A DNA stretch of 64,000 nucleotides from Treponema sp. (GCA_017551705.1 JAFZLA010000042.1:1-64000), one strand, 5' to 3'; counted from the stretch's first letter, positions 45,101 through 51,765 are shown. Translations and numbers: made by a program. Notes: generated from the letters alone by a model not told the origin.

Positions 45101-45596
45101 CACGCTTGACAATGTTAGAATAAACCTTGTCGCGAGCGCCGCGACCAAGGCCAGCCATCTAAAGTCTTACGTCGCGCCGTACTTTAAGAACTGCGCGGCG
45201 TTAAAGTCGTTTGTTCTGCCCGACTGGATAGAATACGTTTTGACCAGCTTGTTCGAAGGCTGTACAAACCTTTCAAGCGTAACTCTCAGCGCCAACACGC
45301 AAATCATAATGCAAGACGGCTTTAAGAACTGCTCAAGTCTTGCCAGCATCACAATTCCGGCGGGTATTACAGGAAGCGAAGAATACCATGGAATCGAGGC
45401 TGGCGCGTTTGTGGGCTGCGCAAGCGGATTTGCAATCACTTACCAGGGAACAAAAGAGCAGTGGAGCAATGTGAAGCGGTCTTCTAGCGCTTGGCACAAC
45501 GGAGACAAAGACAAGAGCGAGAACACAGGCAACGTGACTTGCAGCGACGGAAGCAAGTGCGGCTATGACTACACAAACCCATTGACAATTCCTTGA
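42129..45596 (+). CDS. Large mosaic surface lipoprotein 2 (beta-helix, BspA LRR)
   Basis: 1155 residues from the ATG at 42129, with AAGGAGG upstream. Signal peptide with lipobox VALASC; it is unrelated to that of lipoprotein 1, but identity begins right after the Cys (NFGFDENSFQNKAAAYFKEM). About 30-505 is nearly identical to lipoprotein 1 except for local patches (for example VDYTNKAGEAKTITSQ). Then come a diverged beta-helix and BspA-type leucine-rich repeats (about 1000-1110). It stops at the point where lipoprotein 1 continues into GLUG repeats. A further leucine-rich module follows in another frame at 45586. The shared domain favours CTG and ATA codons, unlike most genes here. Confidence 0.82.
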   Translation: MAILKRLFARAWTRVAAAGAIALCAVALASCNFGFDENSFQNKAAAYFKEMTSTAAISVYQIAPDDYVNNSAGVPCLPCTGDHTVTFILRNPQKYTFDKGSNMDLGLGDFAEYWGVEIVQDPSDTSKITVTYSEQFLREYGMGTDVSPKVTLYHPVSHSNFGLYDKLAISSDNPPPTPSGAVCMQSDENPSKWVLCFDLPKTPLIKALHQDISSIDINGHTFGVSVDAGGNISYAGGSELSTARPSGLYANQNTGQSFTSAGQAAYFVTGDKADETEKVYQITVTDKAGLSSSLGVSARGFKLGAPKAYQTDDSSYANSFTTDLATKNAVGQEEDGSAHITIHAEAMTAQVDYTNKAGEAKTITSQPYDPSDAYILYEVYAEYDSATNEFSNLVGSGKIKGLTGKVTIPGGTSYVRAYVQKPLYSDSDAIVWNCRAVCTNYFVSAVGGDDNAAGSKAAPLATIAKAVQKFEYGIDVENDYEGTSGAILTVQVMSDISQTGGVSWDRSDPDDPVLRINGYGGTRTVDYQNSGEALLIQNGTVKASGIKFARCSNAAVQINSGATFECQDCAFEDCYNQMNSGGAILNSNGTLKATNCSFERCECKLENGFGGAIVNAGSSASATITGCTFKSCRSDYGAAISNTGYLLLGACTITENTSGYEHGGALLHKGPSFSLMGGVSYILGNKDSTGNACDICLDWVSPSQIRPIFIGGVLTGSQIGVYVPFEASNKPTAGTPRGFTIGYSNENSETKPGVIFKTNTDYSVSTNGESGTFEAAFAVNGGSMYNAYDYTITFEAADSVPTGMYPGETVTFAVKPTIERKEQTGDPTPLYINPANNKLYTGHTGGTYTGIAGDAAVTITANLYSGSGPAASNMSCAVSYNSTDSKEYVTVTIPGQTYPDSYTLKITASYLGRSHTASYSIACNRSAEIVAQAIGRIPNPAAVTEYTYVVEGGVGSGYEMEGENPVPSDTEDNGLMLVANAIRTHGNNSSVTLDNVRINLVASAATKASHLKSYVAPYFKNCAALKSFVLPDWIEYVLTSLFEGCTNLSSVTLSANTQIIMQDGFKNCSSLASITIPAGITGSEEYHGIEAGAFVGCASGFAITYQGTKEQWSNVKRSSSAWHNGDKDKSENTGNVTCSDGSKCGYDYTNPLTIP

Positions 45597-45609
45597 AGCG
45601 ATTGAAGAT

Positions 45610-46605
45610 GTGACTATTAAATATTATAACTGGGCTAACGGTGTTGTGTACTACAAGATAGATGGCGGCGAGGAGCAAGAAATTCCAATTGATTCAGTCC
45701 TTATAAATAATGAAAGTCCGACTTCCGCAACTCCAACAACAATAACTCTTTCAGCGGGCCAAAAGGTTGAGTTCTATGGCAACAACCCTGTTAATGGTAA
45801 TGGAAGCTGGAATGATCACCCAGTCGTCAAATGCACAGGGGCCTGCTATGTTTACGGAAATTTCATGAGCCTTGTTTACAAGCAAAATTATGCCACTGCA
45901 GTGACACTGACAGGAATCTATGCATTTAGCAAATTCTTCTATGGAAATGAAGGATTAAGAAATAAGTCTGACGAGATTATTTGTTTGCCAGCCACGACGC
46001 TTACTAAGAACTGCTATAAACAAATGTTTGATGGTTGCTCAAGCATTACATCTGCTCCGGCCCTCCCGGCTACTACGATGGCTGAGAATTGCTATATGAG
46101 CATGTTTAGCCGCTGTAGTCTTACATCCGCTCCGGTCCTCCCGGCCACGACTTTGGCTGAGAGTTGCTATGAGGACATGTTCTATAGCTGCGACTTTACT
46201 GACGCCCCAGCCCTTCCTGCTACAACGCTTGCCGAGGATTGCTACAAAGAAATGTTTAGACGCTGTGCCTCTTTGAGCAACGCTCCGACTCTTCCTGCCA
46301 CGACGCTGGCTAATAGTTGCTACGAAGGAATGTTCATCGGATGTTCTAGTCTTCAGCGCGCTCCGGACCTTCCTGCGCCGACGCTTGTCAACGGTTGTTA
46401 CTGCGATATGTTTCAGAACTGTTCCAGCCTAAATTACATAAAGTGCCTTGCGACGAATATGTCGGCTAGTTATTGCACAAAAGATTGGATTTTTGGCGTG
46501 TCCAGCGCCGGCACATTCGTAAAAGCCGCTGGCGCGAATTGGGATGCAATTACGACAGAGTATTATGGCATTCCTTCCGGCTGGACTGTACAGACCGCGC
46601 CGTAG
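45610..46605 (+). CDS. Detached BspA-type leucine-rich repeat module
   Basis: 331 residues from a GTG at 45610; the frame is open from 45586. About 1-95 is a beta domain (YYNWANGVVYYKIDGG). About 115-300 holds six or seven 26-residue repeats of the form LPATTLxxxCYxxMFxxCSSL. There is no signal peptide and no clear ribosome site, so it cannot reach the surface by itself. It begins 13 nt after the stop of lipoprotein 2, one frame off, so it is probably a C-terminal cassette cut off by a frameshift, or one waiting to be joined. Confidence 0.6.
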   Translation: MTIKYYNWANGVVYYKIDGGEEQEIPIDSVLINNESPTSATPTTITLSAGQKVEFYGNNPVNGNGSWNDHPVVKCTGACYVYGNFMSLVYKQNYATAVTLTGIYAFSKFFYGNEGLRNKSDEIICLPATTLTKNCYKQMFDGCSSITSAPALPATTMAENCYMSMFSRCSLTSAPVLPATTLAESCYEDMFYSCDFTDAPALPATTLAEDCYKEMFRRCASLSNAPTLPATTLANSCYEGMFIGCSSLQRAPDLPAPTLVNGCYCDMFQNCSSLNYIKCLATNMSASYCTKDWIFGVSSAGTFVKAAGANWDAITTEYYGIPSGWTVQTAP

Positions 46606-46634
46606 CGACGAGTATGTCGCTGCGCTGCGCCGCC

Positions 46635-46668
46635 CGCTTGCCCGGCCCCGCGGGGGGTTGGGTTGACT
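46635..46668. repeat. GC-rich TTGAC repeat (R1) with promoter
   Basis: GCTTGCCCGG, then CCCCGCGGGG (self-complementary), then GGGTTGACT. TTGACT (46663-46668) is a -35 box; TATTAT follows at 46685-46690 after 16 nt. The stretch TGCTATTATTTTGAATAG after it is repeated exactly after R4. Confidence 0.6.
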
Positions 46669-46699
46669 TTTTTTTGAAAAGTGCTATTATTTTGAATAG

Positions 46700-46870
46700 A
46701 TGGACATTGCTCAAATCAAGTCGCTGTTAGGCGAGCGCAAGATTGGTTGGTCTCTTCATTCCGCTCAGATGATGCAAAAAAGAGCGATAAGCCGTCTTGA
46801 TGTTCTGAGTTGTTTGGAAAACGGTGAAATCATAGAGGACTACCCAAATTCTTTTCCGCATCCAAGTTGA
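46700..46870 (+). pseudogene. Truncated DUF4258 protein (toxin side of a pair)
   Basis: 56 residues. WSLHSAQMMQKRAISRLDVL and GEIIEDYPNSFPHPS match the core of DUF4258, but the stop comes just after the PS where intact members continue with a Leu-rich strand and more. It is followed by a YgiT-type zinc-finger gene, the usual arrangement of this pair (toxin then antitoxin). -10 box TATTAT is 9 nt before the ATG with no ribosome site. Confidence 0.6.
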
Positions 46871-46883
46871 CAAGGAGAAAAAT

Positions 46884-47120
46884 ATGAGCGAATGTTTTTT
46901 TTGCAAGCATGGTTCTGTTTCTCAAACTACGACAACTTATATGGTTGACTTAAAAGATTGCATTGTTATTGTTAAAAATGTTCCCTGCATGGAATGTTCA
47001 GATTGCGGAGAAAAATATTTTACTGACGAAGTAATGCAAAAACTTGAGTCAATTGTAAGCAACGCAAGAAAAATTGCCGGCGAAGTTTTCCTTACTGATT
47101 TTTCGCGCCAAGCGGCGTAG
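46884..47120 (+). CDS. YgiT/MqsA-type zinc-finger antitoxin
   Basis: 78 residues. Two Cys pairs (CFFCKHG at 4-10 and CMECSDCGEKYF at about 36-47) form the YgiT-type zinc finger, with a helical tail carrying a partial helix-turn-helix-like end. GGAG lies 9 nt upstream. It follows the truncated DUF4258 gene by 13 nt. The frame is intact. Confidence 0.8.
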   Translation: MSECFFCKHGSVSQTTTTYMVDLKDCIVIVKNVPCMECSDCGEKYFTDEVMQKLESIVSNARKIAGEVFLTDFSRQAA

Positions 47121-47132
47121 CGCTTTCGCATT

Positions 47133-47167
47133 AGCCCGGCCCCGCAGGGGTTTGGCTTGACAAGCGG
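47133..47167. repeat. GC-rich TTGAC repeat (R2)
   Basis: GCCCGGCCCCGCAGGGG, then GGCTTGACAAGCG. The -35 box is intact but no -10 box follows at the right distance, so this copy seems to have lost its promoter together with the front of the gene behind it. Confidence 0.55.
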
Positions 47168-47207
47168 GGGCGTGCACTTGTTCGCGATTGCCTGCAAATT
47201 GAGTTAG

Positions 47208-47369
47208 GATGTTGGCAATGAAGGTTTTGTCCAATTCAAGGCTAAAACAAATCTTGTGGAGCACTATAGAGAAACATTAAACGCCAAGAACATTGACGAA
47301 CAGAATATGTATATAGATAGTTTTGACGCTTTGAATCTTATAAAAAAATATTTTTCGGAGGAGGCCTAG
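47208..47369 (+). pseudogene. C-terminal remnant of a GNAT-type toxin (1)
   Basis: Open frame of 53 residues without a start codon. GFVQFKAKTNLVEHYRETL and IDSFDALNLIKKYF are typical of the C-terminal half of GNAT acetyltransferase toxins that modify aminoacyl-tRNA. The front half is missing. It ends 1 nt before the next small gene. Confidence 0.55.
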
Positions 47370-47370
47370 T

Positions 47371-47583
47371 ATGATTTCTGTAATGGAACCGCTGGTTTGT
47401 GACTCTTATACTGTCACAGAGCATGACACAGATTCCGCTATGCGCTTTGGCGAGGCGATGCAAGACTCAAGGCTGACCGAACCTTCGGACGGCAAAACAT
47501 ACAGATTAAGGGAAGCGATATTCCTTTCCAAGCGTTTGGGACGCCCTTTGACACAAAGCGAGATGGCGCAATTTGAGATTTAA
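47371..47583 (+). CDS. Small protein, possible antitoxin
   Basis: 70 residues, family not recognised. Acidic N-terminus and a basic Arg/Leu-rich helix (YRLREAIFLSKRLGRPLTQ) near the end. GGAGG lies 9 nt upstream. It follows a GNAT-toxin remnant directly, which suggests an antitoxin left without its toxin (inference). Confidence 0.5.
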   Translation: MISVMEPLVCDSYTVTEHDTDSAMRFGEAMQDSRLTEPSDGKTYRLREAIFLSKRLGRPLTQSEMAQFEI

Positions 47584-47613
47584 AAGGAGTGGTCGCAATT
47601 TTCCCAACTTATC

Positions 47614-47656
47614 GGCTTGCCCGGCGGCCCGGCCCCGCGGGGGGGTGGGGTTGACT
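47614..47656. repeat. GC-rich TTGAC repeat (R3) with promoter
   Basis: GGCTTGCCCGGCGGCCCGG, CCCCGCGGGG and GGGTTGACT. TTGACT (47651-47656), 17-nt spacer, TATATT (47674-47679) form the promoter of the next gene, which has GGAGG at about 47690. Confidence 0.6.
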
Positions 47657-47699
47657 TTTGAAGGGAAGGGCCTTATATTTAAAGTGAAGGAGGTAGAGG

Positions 47700-47882
47700 A
47701 TGCGTGTGATAACAAAAGAATATCAAGCTATGCTCGACCACAGCGAGGCGTGGAATTATATAAAGAACACGCCCAAGCCGGATTTTACAGAATTGGATAA
47801 AAATGTTGCGAAGTTTGAAAAATGGATAAAAAAAGAGCACGAAAAGGATAGACGAATTCTTAGAGCGGCGGCGAAAAAATGA
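47700..47882 (+). CDS. Small antitoxin-like protein (partner of a broken GNAT toxin)
   Basis: 60 residues, highly charged and helical (FEKWIKKEHEKDRRILRAAAKK). Good ribosome site (AAGGAGG). Its stop overlaps the ATG of a GNAT-toxin remnant (ATGA), the usual antitoxin-toxin coupling. No named family assigned. Confidence 0.6.
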   Translation: MRVITKEYQAMLDHSEAWNYIKNTPKPDFTELDKNVAKFEKWIKKEHEKDRRILRAAAKK

Positions 47883-48150
47883 TAGCAGAATTTTCTGTTT
47901 TTGATACAAAAGATTTCTCTGTTGAGCATTTGTTTGATTCGCCTGAAAACAGCAAATTAATTTCGGCTTTTGAGGCTGGAAATGAAGCTTTTGGCTTGCA
48001 AAATATGTAGGCGTAAATTCTCTTTACATCTACGCCTTGCCCGAAAAGAAATTGTTGAAGTATTATAAAAAGTTGGGCTTTTCAAGACTTCCTAAAGAAC
48101 AAGAAAAATTTGTTCAGCATCATGTAAAGCCCAAGTATGACGAAGGCTGA
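47879..48150 (+). pseudogene. Broken GNAT-type toxin (2)
   Basis: The first 43 codons are open (MIAEFSVFDTKDF, ending at a TAG at 48008). The C-terminal part continues in another frame: VGVNSLYIYALPEKKLLKYY and KLGFSRLPKEQEKF, typical of a GNAT C-terminus. The total is too short for an intact GNAT fold (about 150 residues), so there is an internal deletion as well as a frameshift. Confidence 0.6.
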
Positions 48151-48187
48151 GTTTTTATGTATCAGACGCTTGTTTAGCTTTGGTGTT

Positions 48188-48226
48188 AGGCTTGCGTGGC
48201 TCCGCGGGGGTTTGGCTTGACAAGCG
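48188..48226. repeat. GC-rich TTGAC repeat (R4) with promoter
   Basis: GGCTTGCGTGGCTCCGCGGGGG, then GGCTTGACAAGCG. TTGACA (48217-48222), 17-nt spacer, TATTAT (48240-48245). The -35 box lies within the 11-nt palindrome GCTTGACAAGC. Confidence 0.6.
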
Positions 48227-48274
48227 GGATAAAATATGCTATTATTTTGAATAGTTCTAAAAAGGAGGCGAATT

Positions 48275-48460
48275 ATGGCGACATCAAGTTTGTATAAAAC
48301 TTTTTATTTGACAGGAAAAGATGAGACTCGCAATTTTGTGGCGATGTTTGACAACGCTCGCTTGCCTTCTGCAGATTCTCGCAAGATTGTAAATACAAGA
48401 AAGATTCCGCTAAGCGAATGGGATAAGCTTGTAAATGCGACAAAGAAGCAAAAAAAATAG
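48275..48460 (+). CDS. Small antitoxin-like protein (GNAT-toxin partner)
   Basis: 61 residues. The start MATSSLYKTFYLTGKDE resembles small proteins encoded before GNAT toxins, and the Lys-rich end KLVNATKKQKK suits DNA or toxin binding. AAGGAGG lies before the ATG, and the R4 promoter lies upstream. It is followed 8 nt later by a GNAT C-terminal remnant. Confidence 0.6.
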   Translation: MATSSLYKTFYLTGKDETRNFVAMFDNARLPSADSRKIVNTRKIPLSEWDKLVNATKKQKK

Positions 48461-48468
48461 TTCTTCGT

Positions 48469-48603
48469 ATGTTGTCGAGCCGCGTTCTTTTCCTTGAATG
48501 CGAACAAAATCATAAGTTGATTGACTTTTATGCAAAACATGCTTTTAAGATTTTAGGAATGCCGCCAGCCGACGAACTATTGCAAATGTACAAGATTATC
48601 TAG
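48469..48603 (+). pseudogene. C-terminal remnant of a GNAT-type toxin (3)
   Basis: 44 codons: RVLFLECEQNHKLIDFYAKH and ELLQMYKII match the last third of GNAT toxins (strand plus the FYxKxGF-type helix). The acetyl-CoA-binding loop is absent. Confidence 0.6.
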
Positions 48604-48614
48604 GCGTTCTGCTC

Positions 48615-48630
48615 TGCCTTGACAAGCGAC
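48615..48630. repeat. GC-rich TTGAC repeat, partial copy (R5)
   Basis: Only the GCCTTGACAAGCG end remains; the CCCCGCGGGG part is missing and no -10 box is visible. Confidence 0.4.
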
Positions 48631-48856
48631 GCGACTCCAAAAGAAAGGAAGGCTTATTTTTAAAGACTTAGAAGAATTTATCGCTAAATGCGAGGCAAAC
48701 GGAAAGTCTTATAGCGAAATTGATTTGTCAGATTCGCCGGAACTTACTGAAGTTGATTTTGACAGAGGTCAGTTTAAGAATTTGAAGCAACCAAAAAAGA
48801 CTATTGTGTTTCGCTCTGGAATCCATTCCCCGACAATTGTTCAAGCAAAAAAATAA
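48623..48856 (+). pseudogene. Antitoxin-like remnant without start codon
   Basis: Open frame of 77 codons with no ATG, GTG or TTG near its beginning. KDLEEFIAKCEANGKSYSEI and LTEVDFDRGQFKN resemble the acidic front of BrnA/CopG-type antitoxins, but the DNA-binding part is not visible. Family is uncertain. Confidence 0.4.
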
Positions 48857-48894
48857 GGTTTTCAATATAATCCGCGCTACAAACATGTGGTTTG

Positions 48895-48922
48895 CTCGCC
48901 CCCGCGGGGTGTTGGCTTGACA
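48895..48922. repeat. GC-rich TTGAC repeat (R6) with promoter
   Basis: CGCCCCCGCGGGG, then GTTGGCTTGACA. TTGACA (48917-48922), 17-nt spacer, GATAAT (48940-48945), then 6 nt to the ATG of the HipB-like gene. Confidence 0.6.
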
Positions 48923-48951
48923 AATATTATCTTTTAAACGATAATAACTGC

Positions 48952-49473
48952 ATGAACATTCTTTCAGAGTTAAAGTTGCGGAATTGTTCCATTAATGAGT
49001 GCGCAAAAAAGACAGGAATAAGGTATGGCGCGCTTTATCCGATTGTTCACGGCAAGGTGAGTCTTGAAAAATGCGAGTACGGAACGCTGAAAAAACTCGC
49101 TGATTTTTTTAATTGCCAAGTGGACGATTTATTTGCGGCAAACGAAGATTTTTTTGCTTATTGGGGCGATGAAAAAACGGCGGAGGTTCATTTTGAGGAA
49201 AACCGCGCGTTGGTAAAACGATATACAATAAATCCTGCAAAACAGATTTTTTATAAGGATGAGATTCCCCTTTTTGAAATTGGCCAAATTATGGAGTCTC
49301 GTTGTTGGGACAGGCGGCGAGAAAATATTGAAAAATATCTTTTTAAATTAGGTTTGGCGGAATTCAATCCATATAAAATCTGCCGCAAGACGCATGGAGT
49401 TATGTTTCAGGACAGAATTTGGTTTAAATATAAAGGCGAGAATCTTAAATGGAGCGATGTAAAGTGTCGGTAA
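48952..49473 (+). CDS. HipB-like regulator with extra C-terminal domain
   Basis: 173 residues. The front (about 1-65) is a helix-turn-helix (INECAKKTGIRYGALYPIVHG, LKKLADFFNCQVDDLF). The back (about 85-173) has RWDRRRENIEKYL-type and THGVMFQDRIWFKYKGE segments, a domain I associate with the N-terminal part of HipA-type kinase systems in Gram-positive bacteria. So this gene may combine HipB with the N-lobe piece missing from the next gene. The start at 48952 has no ribosome site and lies 6 nt after the -10 box. It overlaps the kinase gene. Confidence 0.72.
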   Translation: MNILSELKLRNCSINECAKKTGIRYGALYPIVHGKVSLEKCEYGTLKKLADFFNCQVDDLFAANEDFFAYWGDEKTAEVHFEENRALVKRYTINPAKQIFYKDEIPLFEIGQIMESRCWDRRRENIEKYLFKLGLAEFNPYKICRKTHGVMFQDRIWFKYKGENLKWSDVKCR

Positions 49474-50213
49474 AAGAGTTTTTTATAGACGACAGCTTTT
49501 TGGTTCGAGCCAGCGGTACAAGCGACGGAACGCAGGACAAGTATTGCAAGGACGGCTTTTGGTTCAAGCTTGACCGCCATGGCGGAGAAGGGCGCGCCGA
49601 AACGGCCGCTTCAATCATCTTAAAAGAAAGCGGATTTCCTGTCTCCCAATTTGTTGAATACGAAACTTGTCTTATAAACGGAAAGCCCGGCTGTTGTTGC
49701 AAAGATTTTTTGAAGCAGAACGAAGATTTTATAACATTATACAGACTTTTTAAAAATGTTAATGGACGGGATCTTGCGGCTATTTGTTCAAAAATGGATT
49801 ATGACGACGCAATAGAATATGTTCTTTCTTTTGTGAAGCTGCAGACTGGACTGGATTTAAGCGAGTATTTTGCCAATACTTTTGAGCTTGACCGCTTGAT
49901 TTTGAATGAAGACAGGCATTTTAACAATCTTGGCGTTATCTATGACGGCGAGAATTTTAGGACTGCGCCGATTTTTGACAATGGCAAATCGTTTCTAGTT
50001 GGAAATAAAAGGGCTTGCGAAAAAGCGTCGCTGCAAGAAAAAGTTAAGACGGCTTATGCAAAAGCGTTCAGTCCGTCATTTAACGCAAACGCAAAGTATT
50101 TGCAAAAATATCGCTCATTAAAAGTAAATGCTGAATGCGTTCATAAAGTAAGAGAGCTTGTTGGCGACGATTTTGCAGATATATTGTCATTAAATTTGTT
50201 TGATTCGGTTTAG
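49449..50213 (+). CDS. HipA-like kinase toxin (kinase core)
   Basis: 254 residues. The HipA catalytic loop is seen in LILNEDRHFNNLGVI (about 150-165), and the DFG-equivalent in APIFDNGKS. The usual HipA N-terminal subdomain is absent. HipA-type kinases phosphorylate tRNA synthetases and cause dormancy. The start is uncertain: ATG at 49449, or GTG at 49464, which has GGAG 9 nt upstream; both lie inside the upstream gene. Unlike the other toxins of this island, the frame is complete. Confidence 0.8.
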   Translation: MERCKVSVKEFFIDDSFLVRASGTSDGTQDKYCKDGFWFKLDRHGGEGRAETAASIILKESGFPVSQFVEYETCLINGKPGCCCKDFLKQNEDFITLYRLFKNVNGRDLAAICSKMDYDDAIEYVLSFVKLQTGLDLSEYFANTFELDRLILNEDRHFNNLGVIYDGENFRTAPIFDNGKSFLVGNKRACEKASLQEKVKTAYAKAFSPSFNANAKYLQKYRSLKVNAECVHKVRELVGDDFADILSLNLFDSV

Positions 50214-50226
50214 GCGCGCTTGACGC

Positions 50227-50255
50227 TTGTTGCGAATTGCAATAATTTTTATAAT
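50227..50255 (+). promoter_or_regulatory. Promoter of the ATP-grasp gene
   Basis: Weak -35 TTGTTG, 17-nt spacer, perfect TATAAT (50250-50255), then 7 nt to the ATG at 50263 and no ribosome site. Confidence 0.55.
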
Positions 50256-50262
50256 CTAAATT

Positions 50263-51705
50263 ATGCGTATCCTTTTTTACAGTTCGTGCTCGAACCATTT
50301 TGACCCTAACATTGTTCACATAAAGACGATGCCGTCGTGGGCGGATGAATGGAGCGCGGTTGCCAAGGCGTTCCCCCAGCACCAGTTTGTGATAGCCACG
50401 ATGCTGCCCGCGATGTTTTTGCTGGACTACGACAAGGAGGCGGTCGCAAAGCCCGACGGAGTTGAATGCAAGCTTTTGAGCGGAGGCGGGGCGCAAAAAA
50501 TCGCGGACGAGATTTTGGCGCTAAAGCCCGATGTGGCCGTGGCGGCAAGTTTTTGGCTTACGCCTTATGACTGGCTTGGCTTGCAGGACGCGATGGTGGG
50601 CGACATTTTGCGCGGGCGGGGAGTGCGAGTGGTGTGCCACAGCGCAAGAACGCAGGCGCTGTGCTTTGACAAAAAGGCCACGAGCGATTTTTTAAAGCGG
50701 AACGGATTTAAATGCGCCGACTCTGTTTACGTTGACTACGACTTGTTTTGGGCGCAGCGCAAAAAGAGCGAGGTGCGCGACAACGTTTACCGCGAATATG
50801 TTTTGCGCCAAATCGAGCGGCTGCATTTTCCTGTAATCATAAAGGACACCACGGGCCTCAGCAGTTACGGAATGGAAGTGCTTCCTACAATTGGAGCGGT
50901 CCGCGGCTACCTTGATTCCAAAAAATTCAACTCAAGCCGCTTGGTGGAAGAATTTTTGGACGGCCCTCAGTTTGGAACGGAGATACACTGTACGCAAGAC
51001 CAAGACGGGGGCGGCGACGTTAAGGCCTTGCAAGACCTTAACGGGGGCGGCCTTTGCGTGGATGTTTTTCCGCCGCTTTTGTATTCGGTAAACCAATACG
51101 GCATTTGCAGCCCCAAGCAGTCGGTCAAGCTTGGCCCGCTCACTCTAAGCCGCTACAAGTGCCAGGAGTTGCGCGGCGAGCTTGAACGCTTGGCCCGCCT
51201 TTTGCAATTTGAAGGCAGCGCGCAAGTGGACTTGGTTTTTCACAAGGAGCAATGGCATATTATAGAAATTAATCCGCGCCTGAGCGGTTCCTCCGCGGCC
51301 ATAGCGCTGATAAAAGGAAAGACCTTGCCCCGCATTTTGACCGACTTTGCGCTTGGCGCGGCGGGCTTGCAAGCCCAAGACGGCGGCGATTCCGTTCCCC
51401 AAAAAGAAGACTTGTGGCGCAAAAATCCGACCCTTTACCTTAACATAAAGTTCCCCAACCTAAACGCGGAACAAATGAAGGCCCTTTACCAGCTTCCTTA
51501 CGTCCGCTACTTGTGCCAAACCGACAACGACGCCGCCAAGCAAAGGCGCGAGATGGGCTTTTGTGAAATCCTTTTTGGCGGCTCGGAGCGGCCCCAAGAC
51601 TTGTCCGACCAGTTGGACGACATAAAACGGCGGTTCCCCGACATAGTGGAGCCTGGCTTTTTTGAGACGGCAAAAAAAATGCTTGGCTCTCTATTGAAAG
51701 ATTGA
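50263..51705 (+). CDS. ATP-grasp domain enzyme
   Basis: 480 residues. A Rossmann-like N-terminal domain (about 1-120) is followed by an ATP-grasp fold: VIIKDTTGLSSYGME (ATP-binding Lys), VEEFLDGPQFGTEIH, and the metal-binding IIEINPRLSGSS (about 325-336). Enzymes of this type join a carboxylate to an amine or thiol with ATP. Substrate unknown; it stands alone. The last 100 residues are outside the fold. An unusual Asp/Gly-rich insertion (QDQDGGGDVKALQDLNGGG) sits in the middle of the grasp domain. Confidence 0.8.
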   Translation: MRILFYSSCSNHFDPNIVHIKTMPSWADEWSAVAKAFPQHQFVIATMLPAMFLLDYDKEAVAKPDGVECKLLSGGGAQKIADEILALKPDVAVAASFWLTPYDWLGLQDAMVGDILRGRGVRVVCHSARTQALCFDKKATSDFLKRNGFKCADSVYVDYDLFWAQRKKSEVRDNVYREYVLRQIERLHFPVIIKDTTGLSSYGMEVLPTIGAVRGYLDSKKFNSSRLVEEFLDGPQFGTEIHCTQDQDGGGDVKALQDLNGGGLCVDVFPPLLYSVNQYGICSPKQSVKLGPLTLSRYKCQELRGELERLARLLQFEGSAQVDLVFHKEQWHIIEINPRLSGSSAAIALIKGKTLPRILTDFALGAAGLQAQDGGDSVPQKEDLWRKNPTLYLNIKFPNLNAEQMKALYQLPYVRYLCQTDNDAAKQRREMGFCEILFGGSERPQDLSDQLDDIKRRFPDIVEPGFFETAKKMLGSLLKD

Positions 51706-51765
51706 GGAACGCGCGCTATAATTGTTGCATTCTATTTGCCGCCAGGTCGGCTGAGAGTGTAAAAA

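Noticed and set aside
48160-48226. GTTAGGC and the CGCTTG/CAAGCG pair around repeat R4 read as an integron attC site
   Set aside because: Not a full match: no complementary partner box with the right spacing, the other copies lack GTTAGGC, and no integrase is in view. Kept only as a hypothesis in the findings.
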